Assembly: GCF_030272615.1 (NCBI RefSeq)
Contig: NC_081405.1
Location: 152,686,113 to 152,750,112 of the forward strand
From: Cryptomeria japonica
Taxonomy: Eukaryota > Streptophyta > Pinopsida > Cupressales > Cupressaceae
Length of the DNA stretch: 64,000 nucleotides
Reading direction: 5' to 3'
Below are positions 49,517 to 59,215 of the stretch, piece by piece (position 1 is the first letter of the stretch; every line of letters starts with the position of its first letter). Below the pieces are notes generated by a model that saw only the letters and a list, made by a program, of their open reading frames with translations, did not search any database and was not told where the DNA came from. Position numbers and translations under genes: made by a program.

Positions 49517-50592
49517 TGGCTCAAAGGAGCGTGCACCCTCTCGCCCTGGCCCCCTGCGAAGGCGTTTAAGGTAGGTCGTGGATGATTCAGTAGCCATAGT
49601 CGCTCCTCGTGACACCATGCCATGCTCACCAACATCAGGAACAACTGTGTCACTCTCAGTATTTCCTGTCTCTGCTCGTGCTCTTTGCTCCTCCTCTGCC
49701 ATAGCTACAGCCTCAGCCTCTATATCTACCTGGTCGATCCAATCAGTGTCATCATCACTAAAGACAGCTGCAAGAATCTCAGGATCTGTCTGACTCTCAT
49801 TGGCCCACTCTGCTTCAAGATCAACCTCATCTAGAATGATAGGAGAGATGTCAACTAATGCATTCTTTCTCATTCTCAGGCGGAGGTTGTAGTGAACAAA
49901 GACGAGATCATTCATCTTCTCCACAGATAATCTATTGTGCCTCTTGGAGTGTATGTGCTCAAATATACTCCAATTGCGCTCACAACCTGATGCGCTGCAT
50001 GGTTGGCTCAAGATGCGAATGGCCAACTTTTGAATATTTGGAGTCGTTGGGCCAAAAAAGCTCCACCAATGATTTGAGTTTGAAATGAGAAAAATAAAAA
50101 AAATCAGTCTCACTCATGAACTCATTTAACAAGTTATAATATACAATAAAACTAAAATTAAGCCTTACAATTTATTTTTACGTGGCATCATAGTTGTCCT
50201 ACCGTCTTTGGCAACAGGACGAGAGAAGGTCTCCCCTTGTGCATCTGAGAACAACTATAGCTCTCGAATAAGCTCTATCTGAGAAGTACCAGCAGGTCCC
50301 ATCTTCTCCATGATTGAGTATAGCCCATTAAGGACCTCCACATCGGCCTTGAAAGAAGGGATAAAACGGAGTGCCGGATTCAGATAATTGGCTGTTGCAT
50401 GGATGGGCCTATGAAGCTGATGATGCCATCTCCTATCAATGATCTCCCAAATGGGACCATACTTGCTCTCATCTCCTCCATAGACGAATTTGATGCCCTC
50501 CTTCGCCCTATCCATGCCCTCATATATATAGTCCATTGCGGGCTTATCTCCATCCGCAACTCGCAACAAAACCACCAAGGGCTTAACAAACT
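49517..50592 (-). pseudogene. hAT transposase, last exons with C-terminal dimerisation domain
   Basis: LLRVADGDKPAMDYIYEGMD then GPIWEIIDRRWHHQLHRPIH then NPALRFIPSF precede a premature TAG near 50255. After an intron, NSNHWWSFFGPTTPNIQKLA then RILSQPCSASGCERNWSIFE then HNRLSVEKMNDLVFVHYNLR is the classic hAT dimerisation domain. An acidic tail follows and ends near 49514. Confidence 0.85.
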
Positions 50593-50700
50593 ACAAAATT
50601 GAAAATATTGTGTAATTTAGAAAAATGAGCAAATAAGAGAATACATATAATAAGTTATAAAACATGAAGTTAAATTGTAGAATTTATAAAAAAATTACCT

Positions 50701-51463
50701 TCACTATCTCATTGCAAGAGACCCAAAAGTCTTGCTCATCAAAAATGCAATCTGCCATATCTTTCCCTGCAGGGGTGGTAGCATAGGATGAGGAAGACCA
50801 CTCCTCACCAACAATCATACGTCTCAAGGCAGACTTAGACCTAAGCATGGACTACAATGTGAGGAAGTTTGTGGCAAATCTTGTGATTCCTGGATGATGC
50901 AACTCCTTCTGCTCTGTGTATTGTCTCATAAAAGCCAACACCCATGAATGATTATATACAAATTTGCACACATTTTTTGTCCTTTCTACACATCTCTTGA
51001 CCCATGGGATTTTTCCAATATCCTCCAACATGAGGTCAATGCAATGAGCAGCACATGGAGTCCAAACTGTAGATGGGTGCCTCTCCATCAATAGTCTACC
51101 TGCAGCAACATAATTTGTTGCATTGTAAATTGTAATTAATGGAGGTACAAACTACAAGATAGTAATTAATTTGCAAACAAAATTAGTTTGTAATCAAAAG
51201 TTTACCCGCAGCAACATAATTTGTTGCATTGTCGGTCATCACTTGTATCACGTTCTCCTCACCCACCTCATCAATCACCTCCTCCATCTGCTCACATAGG
51301 TAGGTGGCATTCTTGCAATGGGTGGAGGCATCAATGGACTTGATGAAAACGGTGCCCCCAGAAATAACAAAATAAAGCTAGGTCAATGATCACTCAATAA
51401 ACCATTAGATAAAAAAATAAAGAATTAAAGACTATATGAAACTAATATTAATCAATCACCTGG
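50701..51463 (-). pseudogene. hAT transposase, exons 3-4 (catalytic core)
   Basis: After the insertion the sequence continues with CCAG and a GTGATT donor. The next exon reads GTVFIKSIDAS then CEQMEEVIDEVGEENVIQVM then TDNATNYVAAG; its acceptor appears as CTG instead of CAG. A further intron (about 51100-51204) precedes RLLMERHPSTVWTPCAAHCI, DLMLEDIGKIPWVKRCVERT and GITRFATNFL. A premature TAG lies at 50852. Acidic residues in the expected places belong to the hAT RNase H-like fold. Confidence 0.78.
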
Positions 51464-51912
51464 GGAAGTGTTGTGACCATTTCACACATCGCCCCATCGC
51501 AAATGGGGACCCCCTCTTTTTGCTTTTTTTTTTTCGCTTGTTTTCGCTTTCGTTTTTAGGGTTTTGTTAGTCAGTTAGTTGTCTGGATTTAGGGCCAAGC
51601 CTTAGGGTTTTAAATTTTGCCTTTTCAAGCCAAAATCCAGTCTTTTTTTGAGAGCTTTTGAGCTTCTTTTCTAGAATGCAAATTTTGAATGCAATGAATT
51701 CGCCAAAATGGTCTAATTTTCAATTGGAATGTTCATGCAGAGCTTAAACTTGTCTAAGTGTTGACCGTCAATATGAATTTTTGTCTGACTGAATATTTTG
51801 ACCAAATTTTGACTTTTTTGAAGTTTGATCCTGGGCATTGGAATTGATTTGTTTTCGCCTCGTGAAGTGTTAAAATGTGAAAAATCTTGTTATTTTGGCC
51901 TGTAGGAGCAAA

Positions 51913-53650
51913 ATCGCTCCTGTCCCTCAGTGAAGGACGGGAGCTCAATTTCAAATATCTCATCATCCTTGCAGAGTCCAGACAAATTTTACGTTTGAAG
52001 TGATGGAAAACGACAAGATCTTTCCATTGAATATAAATTGAAGATTTTCATGAGCACAGAAAGGCCTCCAGAAGGAAAATCGCTCCTGTCCCTCAGTGAA
52101 GGACCGGAGCTACGAATCAAATTTCACCTCGTCCTTGCAAGATTTTAATGACTTAGCAATTTGAGGACGTCCAAGGGAAGATGCTTTGCCAAATGAATAT
52201 AATTTGAGATGCAAAAACGAAGGAAAATGACCTATATTGACTAAATCGCTCCTGTCCCTCTCCAAGGGACCAGGGCGAGGTACCTTGTAGCTCTCGTCCC
52301 TCTCCCAGGGACTAGAGCGATTTCCTCCATTTTGCAAAATCCAGACAAGGGTCAAGGCAAGTTTACGTTCAAAAACAAGGGAAAACATGAGATGAGCACA
52401 TTGAATATAAATTGAAGATTTTTGGGACGTCCATACCAGTGTTAAATGCCTAGTTCGCTCCTGTCCCTCAGGAAGGGACCAGAGCGATTTTTGATATAAT
52501 TGCTTTTCTTGCAAAGTTACAAATAATGTAAAGGCATGGGTGGATAGAGTGAAGAAGGACGATTCCGTTGAATATAAACTTGGAACTTGGCAAAGTAAGA
52601 TAAAGGCCACAAAGGGAGGATCGCTCCTGTCCCTCTCCAAGGGACCAGGGCGATACAATGGTGATGATACGTCCCTCCAAAGTTCAAGGCTGATCCAAGT
52701 CAAGACGAAGGGTGGCGAGGACATTTCAAGGCATTTCCATCAAGCGCAACGTTGCAAAGGTCATCACATGGAAGGATTTGCACTCTAAAGACCTAGATCG
52801 CTCCTGTCCCTCTCCAAGGGACCAGAGCGATATCTACATAATGGCGTAAATTTCAAAAGGCAAACAAATTTCAAGTTACCAAAAGGATCGAAAGGACATC
52901 ATTCCACGCAATGAAGATAATTGCAAGTTGGTACAAACAAGAACAAGCATGTTATGATGAACTTCGCTCCTGTCCCTCAGGAAGGGACTAGAGCGATATT
53001 GATATATTAGATTAATCCATGCAAGATTTACGTAAAGACAAAGATACACAAGGTTACATATGCTCCAGGACATCGTTTGAAGATAATTTGCAAGAGTTTT
53101 AAACGTCCAAACATTGCTAATCAAGGTAAAAGTCTCCCATCGCTCCTGTCCTTTGGACAAGGACCAAGGCGATACTATTAGAACACTCCCGTTCCTTCAA
53201 AGATCAAGGCGAAGCAAGGTTAGGAAGTGCGAAGGACAACGTTTGAAGGACATTGCAAAGGAGATCGAAGTTTAAAATCGCCAAGACCAAGGAGAAATGT
53301 GGATCGCTCCTGTCCCTCTCCAAGGGACAAGGGCGATGATCCTTATAACATCGAAGGTACCTTGCAAAAGCGAGTGGAAATAAGCGCAAAGGACACGAGC
53401 AATGATATTTCGAAGGTCAAAAATGCAAGGTGAACGCAAAAACATGGAGATCGCTCCTGTCCCTCTCCAAGGGACCAGGGCGATAATGATCATAAGATAC
53501 ATTTGCTCGCACAAGAAAGGCATTCTAATTCGAAGGACCACCAGATGATCGATTTGGGAGGTGAAAATGAAGGAGTTGAACGTCAAAAACGCAAGAATCT
53601 AGACCAAAATCATGGATCGCTCCTGTCCCTCTCCAAGGGACCAGAGCGAT
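51913..53650 (+). repeat. Copy C hairpin array, about 165-bp period
   Basis: Twelve 35-nt imperfect hairpins start at 51913, 52079, 52245, 52290, 52454, 52620, 52797, 52963, 53139, 53303, 53450 and 53616. Successive spacings, apart from the extra one at 52290, are mostly 164-166 bp (range 147-177). The 5' arm is ATCGCTC-CT-GTCCCT and the 3' arm AGGGAC-CA-GAGCGAT, with a 5-nt loop such as CTCCA. Sequence between hairpins is only loosely conserved (TTGAATATAAATTGAAGAT-like phrases). Changes keep pairing: GTCCTT/AAGGAC at 53139, and T-G wobble where GAGCGAT becomes GGGCGAT. Confidence 0.88.
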
Positions 53651-53977
53651 GAGGTACGTCCTTTTATTTTCATATCTTTGGCGCCAAATTTAAACAATTC
53701 GAATTTCATTAAATGCTAAATCAATTTAAAAATCGAAAATCCATTTTTTATTGGCATTTAATATGGCGTTAACATGTATTAATTATTTTTGCCTTATTTA
53801 AAATCGAAATTTGCAAATTTAAAAAACGCAAGGCATTAATAGTTAATTAATTAATAAAAAAAATAAAAATCGAATTGGAGCGCTCATTTAAGGAGGTCGG
53901 CCTTGTCATTTCATTGCAAATCATTTAAAAATGGTTTTATTTACCAAGTCGGCCTAAGGGGTGAAGGATGAATGCGC

Positions 53978-53985
53978 TATATAAG
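53978..53985 (+). promoter_or_regulatory. TATA box upstream of the copy C ORF
   Basis: TATATAAG in a GC-richer context, about 330 bp after the last hairpin and about 630 bp before the ORF start. It could drive the ORF mRNA separately from the 3' TATA box, and would leave the hairpin array upstream of the transcript start. Confidence 0.55.
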
Positions 53986-54064
53986 GAGGGTAGAATTATC
54001 ATTTTCTACATCATTATTTTACCTTCCTTCATGCGAGTTGACAAGAGGCGAATATAGTGCGAGT

Positions 54065-54320
54065 TTCATTTATCCAAGGTGGCGAAGACACTCCAAAGGT
54101 GGTGCGAATTGCATTGAAGACCAAGGGTGGCGCGCTTAGACATTCCAAAGGTGGTGCGACTTCAAACCAAAGGTGGCGTAGACATTCCCAAGATAGTGTG
54201 AGGCGTGCGAAGTGTGTTTGAAGAGGTGCGAATTGCATTGAAGATCAAAGGTGGTGTGAATTCGAAGACCACACCAAGAGCGAATTTGAAGATCACATTC
54301 TCTCCAGAGGTGGCGAAATC
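54065..54320 (+). repeat. Short tandem array CCAAAGGTGG-TGCGA in the ORF leader
   Basis: About eight or nine diverged units of roughly 25-30 bp carry the core AAAGGTGGTGCGA or AAAGGTGGCGNAGACATT. It lies between the TATA box at 53978 and the probable leader intron, so it would be in the 5' untranslated region of the ORF mRNA. Confidence 0.7.
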
Positions 54321-54414
54321 AAATTTGAAGGGATCATATTGAAGATTATCTTTATACCTCAATTTTGCCTAGGCAAATTTTGTTTTTGCATTCTAGAGTT
54401 AGCTCTCTATCGAG

Positions 54415-54611
54415 GTATGGCGATTTAATTATTATTGTTTTATTCATTCATCGTCATATTTCAAATTTTGAATTTTAAATCTCTTAGCTCAATCGTTGTA
54501 TTTTAGGAAATGATAACTCTAGAGACTTATCATAAGGTTTCCTAAAATTTATCTCTCTTATCTACGTTATTTATTGCAAAAATCTATTTCTCATAATGAA
54601 ATGTTGTGTAG
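54415..54611 (+). other. Probable intron in the 5' leader of the copy C ORF
   Basis: Donor CGAG/GTATGG at 54415 and acceptor TTGTGTAG at 54611. The phrase GGTATGGCGA occurs at both junctions, so splicing yields GAG/GTATGGCGACC with the ATG at 54614 just inside the exon. The length, 197 bp, is ordinary. This rests on consensus alone. Confidence 0.45.
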
Positions 54612-57600
54612 GTATGGCGACCCCAAAGGCGGGAGCATCCACCAGTCGCTCGGCTCTCATGAAAGAAGATCAGAAGACTGAAGAAGTGGAGACCAAGATC
54701 GTGTCCAAGTGGAGCAACATTGGAGATACAAACTTGGGGAACTTTAGCACGAAGAAGTTCCGAGAGGTCCCTTACATCGGCAAGCCATCACCTGTCGCCC
54801 GGAGAATAATAGAAAGTGGCATCATTAAGGCGGCCGGTTTTCCTCCAGCCATTCAGTGTCACGAGTTGATGATCGAGTGTGCCCGTCATTACAATCCACA
54901 GTCCAGGACAATTGTGTCCAATGAGGGAAACATTTTGGCGTACCTTTCAGAGGAGGCCATAAGTGAAGCCTTCCATCTTCCAGAGCACAGGGACATGATA
55001 TACAAGAGCATTGAAGGAGCCAGATCAGTGTACGATGATGATCCAGATGCTTGCCTAAGCATAATCAACAAGAACTGGCTACTTAAGAGTCGTCCCCGTC
55101 TGAGCAAAGTACCGAACACACCACACCGGATTGATTTCCAAGAGGAGTACAGAGATTTGATTACCATGCTCAACAGAGTTACAGAAGCACCTCATGCCTT
55201 CTATTTTGAGAAATGGATGTTTTACTTCATCCAGGTGATTGTTCAAGGAAAGGGTACAATACATTGGGCTAGGATAATTAGCCATTGCTTAGACGTACAG
55301 TTGAGAAGACTCAGGGCTACTAAGTCCTTCCACATGAGTTCATACGTCATCTATGCCTTAATCAGGAGTGTTGAGTACGCAGGACTACCTCACAGAGGAG
55401 TGATTGGAAGAGGACCCGGCGAGGTCAGAGTTTGTGAATCCTATACCTACTTGCATCATCCACCAGGGAAGAACTACAAGTTAATCAATGATACTTTCAC
55501 GATGAACATCACCAGGACGCTGCAAGGAGGGATTCACAACAGATTATCTCAGGATGCCCAGGAGTTAATCAAGAGGTACGGTGCTTGGTTCATTCAGTTT
55601 CCCAAGTTCACTTACATTACAGTGTATGGATGTCCTTTACCCCCATACATGTTGCCGAGATACCCGACAGACAGAATTGTGTTACTTGAAGTAACAAGGC
55701 AGTTGGCAGCATATGTGAAGGCATTCAGACACAGACATCAGAATGGAGTTCAGGTACCTATTATTTTGGGTAATTCAGTTGAGGTATGTCCCAATGTCTC
55801 AGCCATGGATGATGCAGAGAGGGAGTTAGCCTTGTATCCTTTTTCATCTTTTGCTTGGAGGAATAGTTTTGACCCTCATGGACATTTAGAGGAGACAGTC
55901 GGTAGAAGATTTAGACATGAATACCAAATTGAAGATTTTATGATGAATCTCCTAGATGATCTTGAAGTGAAACGTAAGATACATTCTAGATTGCCTTTGG
56001 ATTTTATCAGGAAATGTAAGATTTACAGAGTAGCCGACCAAGCTCAGGACAACGGCAGGCACATCCAATCTTCATATGATAGAGAGAGCAAAACAATAAG
56101 TTTGAATTGGAATGAGCCCGAGGCCGTGGATTTAGATGATTTGATGGCACCAGTCTTGTCTTGTACTCGCAGATGGGTAGATGTTCAACATCAGAAGTTG
56201 AGAGAACAAGGCATAGCCATGTCTTTTACTTTGGAAGAAAAGCCAGCCGAAGGTGGAGCCAGTGTTAGTGAAGGCAATCCTAATCCTAGGAATTCAGGTG
56301 AAGGTAACCTTCGATGTGCCAGTGAGGGCAATCTCCATTCGAGAGGTTCAAAGAGAAAGGAAAGATCAGAAAAGAAAGAGCCTTCCAAGAAAAAGCAAGG
56401 TGCTAACAAAGATCAAACACCAGGTATTTCTTCCAGACCAGAAGATAGAGCAGTTCGATTGGAAGAATCCATGGAATCGATGGTACAGAATGACAGGCAG
56501 GAGGAAGGACAGGCACAGCATGTTTCATCCGATGGATCTCTCCAAGACTATGATTTAGATAATGATAATGAAGTAACATCTCCTCCCAGACAAAAAGAAA
56601 TAGTACATAAAGAAATTCAAGTTCAAGAGACAAGATCGAATATCCCAGATTGGTTGAAGGAAAGATTGACTAAGGTGATCGTAGTTGAGGACGAGGACAG
56701 TGCAATTGATTTAGAGAGCCTTGTTGGACGTTCACATGTGATAACAGAGAAGAAGAAGGCTACAAAGATGTCCAAGATGATTCGAGATGAGACTGGATCT
56801 AGAAAACTGCAGATAGCTACACCGGCAGCAGACAAATATGAGGATGAGATCCTAGCAGAGGACTATCATATACAGACTATTGAGTTAGGACCATCCACAG
56901 CAGAGCAGACTTTAGATGATGCCACCGACACATTTGAGGCATTGAAGGATAAGTTTAGAGAGGAAGTAGAAAAGAATAGAAAGCTTGAGAAAGAGGTCGG
57001 TGCATGGAGGACATATTTCAGTCACATCAATGAACCTTTGGGACGTCAGGATCCAGTTAGATCACCATTGCAGGCATTGCCCCTTCAATCAATCAATGAA
57101 GCAGAAAGATTCAGGAATATGGTCCAGCGTACATGTAATTGGATGGATAGATCTCACACGGTGGCCATTGAGTTTATTACAAGGATGTCGAAGATCACCC
57201 ACCAGGCTATCCAAGTTCTTGAGATAATCCACAGATTGATGGCAACAGTAGCTGCATTTGCCCATACCAAGGACGTTGTCATCCCTGTCTTGAAAGTTAT
57301 AAGACATACATCTAGAAGAATTTTAGCACAAGAGAGGATCTTAGAAGGTGATTCTCACAGTTTGTTTCAGTGGTCAACCTTACTCCATATAAAGAGTGTT
57401 CTCTTTGAGGACATCAGTGTTAGATGTGGTCAAGTTGAGGAGGTGATCAATCCGATCCAGGACAGAGTATTTGAGGTACTTCGTACCATTCTTGGCAGAG
57501 GGATCGAGGTCGAGACAGATGTGGATTTACAAGAATTTGAGGATAGAATCAAGATCATCTTTCGCAAGGACGCAGATGTTACAGATGAGCAGTATGATCA

Positions 57601-57835
57601 AATGTATGCCACCATGCTCCTGATTGATAGAACAAAGGAACTTGAACCTACTTGGGACACAGCTCTTCTAGATGCATTTGATCAGGTTATCCACTTAGAA
57701 GAGAGTATCAAGAATCTTCCCGAGATTCCAATCACAGAAATCGAAGGAATCGTGACAAAATTCATTGCATATGCTAAGAAGGAAAATTGGAAAGGGAATA
57801 AGATTCTAGATGAAAGGTTGTTACAGATGACATGA
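54596..57835 (+). CDS. Large intact ORF of copy C, unknown protein (1079 codons)
   Basis: Open from ATG 54596 to TGA 57833; the ATG at 54614 (MATPKAGAST) is the likelier start if the leader intron is used. Residues about 50-370 form a helical, Trp/Tyr-rich domain conserved in copies A and B (ARHYNPQSRTIVSNEG; EAISEAFHLPEHRD; WARIISHCLDVQL; RYPTDRIVLLE). Residues about 560-640 are disordered and basic, with an NLS-like KRKERSEKKEPSKKK. A coiled coil spans about 770-805 (ALKDKFREEVEKNRKLEKEV), and the last 250 residues are helical. I see no zinc knuckle, protease, RT, integrase or transposase motif. The N-terminal layout faintly recalls the plant mobile-domain and Athila-ORF1-like proteins found in plant transposons. 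A Gag-like or chromatin role is only a guess. Confidence 0.8.
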   Translation: MKCCVGMATPKAGASTSRSALMKEDQKTEEVETKIVSKWSNIGDTNLGNFSTKKFREVPYIGKPSPVARRIIESGIIKAAGFPPAIQCHELMIECARHYNPQSRTIVSNEGNILAYLSEEAISEAFHLPEHRDMIYKSIEGARSVYDDDPDACLSIINKNWLLKSRPRLSKVPNTPHRIDFQEEYRDLITMLNRVTEAPHAFYFEKWMFYFIQVIVQGKGTIHWARIISHCLDVQLRRLRATKSFHMSSYVIYALIRSVEYAGLPHRGVIGRGPGEVRVCESYTYLHHPPGKNYKLINDTFTMNITRTLQGGIHNRLSQDAQELIKRYGAWFIQFPKFTYITVYGCPLPPYMLPRYPTDRIVLLEVTRQLAAYVKAFRHRHQNGVQVPIILGNSVEVCPNVSAMDDAERELALYPFSSFAWRNSFDPHGHLEETVGRRFRHEYQIEDFMMNLLDDLEVKRKIHSRLPLDFIRKCKIYRVADQAQDNGRHIQSSYDRESKTISLNWNEPEAVDLDDLMAPVLSCTRRWVDVQHQKLREQGIAMSFTLEEKPAEGGASVSEGNPNPRNSGEGNLRCASEGNLHSRGSKRKERSEKKEPSKKKQGANKDQTPGISSRPEDRAVRLEESMESMVQNDRQEEGQAQHVSSDGSLQDYDLDNDNEVTSPPRQKEIVHKEIQVQETRSNIPDWLKERLTKVIVVEDEDSAIDLESLVGRSHVITEKKKATKMSKMIRDETGSRKLQIATPAADKYEDEILAEDYHIQTIELGPSTAEQTLDDATDTFEALKDKFREEVEKNRKLEKEVGAWRTYFSHINEPLGRQDPVRSPLQALPLQSINEAERFRNMVQRTCNWMDRSHTVAIEFITRMSKITHQAIQVLEIIHRLMATVAAFAHTKDVVIPVLKVIRHTSRRILAQERILEGDSHSLFQWSTLLHIKSVLFEDISVRCGQVEEVINPIQDRVFEVLRTILGRGIEVETDVDLQEFEDRIKIIFRKDADVTDEQYDQMYATMLLIDRTKELEPTWDTALLDAFDQVIHLEESIKNLPEIPITEIEGIVTKFIAYAKKENWKGNKILDERLLQMT

Positions 57836-58017
57836 CATCTTATTTCTCATTGGTTGATACCTCCTAGATTTTTGTGCCAAATTTAATATTTGGCTATGTA
57901 TTTAATATTGTTCAGTAAAAAGGAGGTCATTTGTAACAAACCCTAATTAGGGTTTAGGTGTCATGATCTTGTCCATTGATTTACTTTCAATCTGGACCTT
58001 TCATTGTAATTGGGGAT

Positions 58018-58188
58018 GCTATTTATACCCCCATTTTTCATTTTATTTGGAGTCAGTTAATAGAGAATAGAGTTAAGAGTGAAATAGAGAGATTAGAATT
58101 GTAAGCAATTTTTATTTTGTAGCAAGATTGAGTCTTGAAGAGAGAAATTCAAGCAATTGTTGTATATGATGACTTGGAAATCAATAAA
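58018..58188 (+). promoter_or_regulatory. Copy C TATA box and AATAAA signal (putative R region)
   Basis: CTATTTATACCC at 58018-58029 lies 184 bp after the stop codon; AATAAA is at 58183-58188. The pair would bracket an R region of about 150 bp, leaving about 690 bp of U5 before the CA end at 58881. The ORF's own transcript could also use this AATAAA. Confidence 0.6.
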
Positions 58189-58881
58189 ATATTGAAGTTA
58201 TGGTGTTTTGTTGCAAATTTCATAAGTTATCTTCATGGTTGTTGGATGTACTTGAATCATGCTCAATCAAAGTAGTTTGTTAATTTGAAAGGCTAAGTGT
58301 GAGGTTTGATATTTGGTAGGATTCGCAATCCAAACCACTAGCTTCTTGCTGATTGTAGGAACGCCTTGCGTGGTCGACTGGAAAACATTTTGAGTCCTTA
58401 ACCTTCAAGCATTTTCGCACCTAGGATATGTACCTTCGTAGTAGTGTCCTTGGTCTTTGATGCATTGAATACCATTATTACCTTAGAAGATCGCACTAAT
58501 TTCAATTAAGTTGTTATCTTATGGCAAAATTGGAGTTGGTTGAGTCTTGCCAAATCTCATTCATGCTAAGTCGTTCATAGGGTTAGGCTAGATTAGACCT
58601 CTTAAGCCCTATCTTTTTCCTTTTTTTTGAAAGTTCCTTTTAGTTTAGTGAAATCTTCGAGCCTTTGGAATCCGTAAGACGCCTTGGAGGAAACAGCAAA
58701 TCACATCATACCACTAAAAGCTTGTCCACACGTGGAGACCCCACTAAAAGAACCTTGGAGTCTATCTAACTGATCCTTTTTTGCAGATCTTCAGCAGTTA
58801 GAGACTATTTTCTCAAGAGAGGATAAGATGCCTAATGGTATTTTATTCTGTGTATGATCGTGTACAAAATACACGTCAACA
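58189..58881 (+). other. U5-like noncoding tail of copy C
   Basis: No coding frame with family resemblance. It ends TACACGTCAACA at the exact target-duplication boundary. No copy of this tail is visible near the 5' end of the insertion. Confidence 0.5.
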
Positions 58882-59110
58882 GGAAGAAACAAGAAAATTA
58901 AGGAGACTTCTATTTCTCCTATCCGTCCAACCTTCAGTCATGATGGTGCAACCTTTAGTGCTCCATATCTGACGTTGTTCATCTAAATCTTTCTTCACAT
59001 CATCCACCATTTGAGACAAAATGGGTCCCCTCAAATCACTCTCACTAGGGGCTTTGAACCCCACTCCGCATATGGTAAGGGCATCAACCATTTCTTGCCA
59101 ATAAGGAGAC
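58882..59110 (-). pseudogene. hAT transposase, exon 2 (DUF659-type region), cut by copy C
   Basis: SPYWQEMVDALTICGVGFKA then SESDLRGPILSQMVDDVKKD then MTEGWTDRRNRSLLNFLVSS, the start of the hAT catalytic region. The reading stops at the copy C boundary, where TGTTGACG follows. Removing copy C and one GGAAG repeat continues the frame at 51463. Confidence 0.82.
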
Positions 59111-59215
59111 CTATTGCAAATAAACTCAATAAGATAAGTTAAGTATAAAAATTCAATGAGATAAGTTAAGTATAAAAATTAAAACAATCAAACATAAAAG
59201 TTATAAAACATTCAC

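Larger units (their letters stand above)
51469..58881 (+). mobile_element. Copy C: 7413-bp insertion, candidate giant solo LTR encoding a protein
   Basis: Starts TGTTGTGACC and ends TACACGTCAACA, so TGTTG...CAACA are the ends. GGAAG stands on both sides (51464-51468 and 58882-58886), and excision restores the host hAT reading. TG...CA ends with a 5-bp duplication mean insertion by a retroviral-type integrase. There is no pol, no primer site and no direct terminal repeats visible by eye. Near the 3' end are a TATA box (58018), AATAAA (58183) and about 700 bp of noncoding tail, the U3-R-U5 layout of one LTR. The U3 would be about 6.5 kb and hold the hairpin array and ORF. Alternatives: a rearranged element that lost one LTR, or a new element type. 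Confidence 0.75.

Noticed and set aside
51913-53650. CRISPR-like appearance of the regular hairpin array
   Set aside because: The period is about 165 bp, the repeat is a 35-nt hairpin with spacers that are themselves related, and the setting is a plant transposon with introns and TATA boxes. Not a CRISPR array.
57935-58881. Reading 57935-58881 (TGTAACAAACCC start after a purine run) as an ordinary 3' LTR of a roughly 7 kb element
   Set aside because: No matching 5' LTR is visible near 51469: the insertion starts TGTTGTGACC and its first kilobase does not resemble this stretch. Kept only as an alternative.
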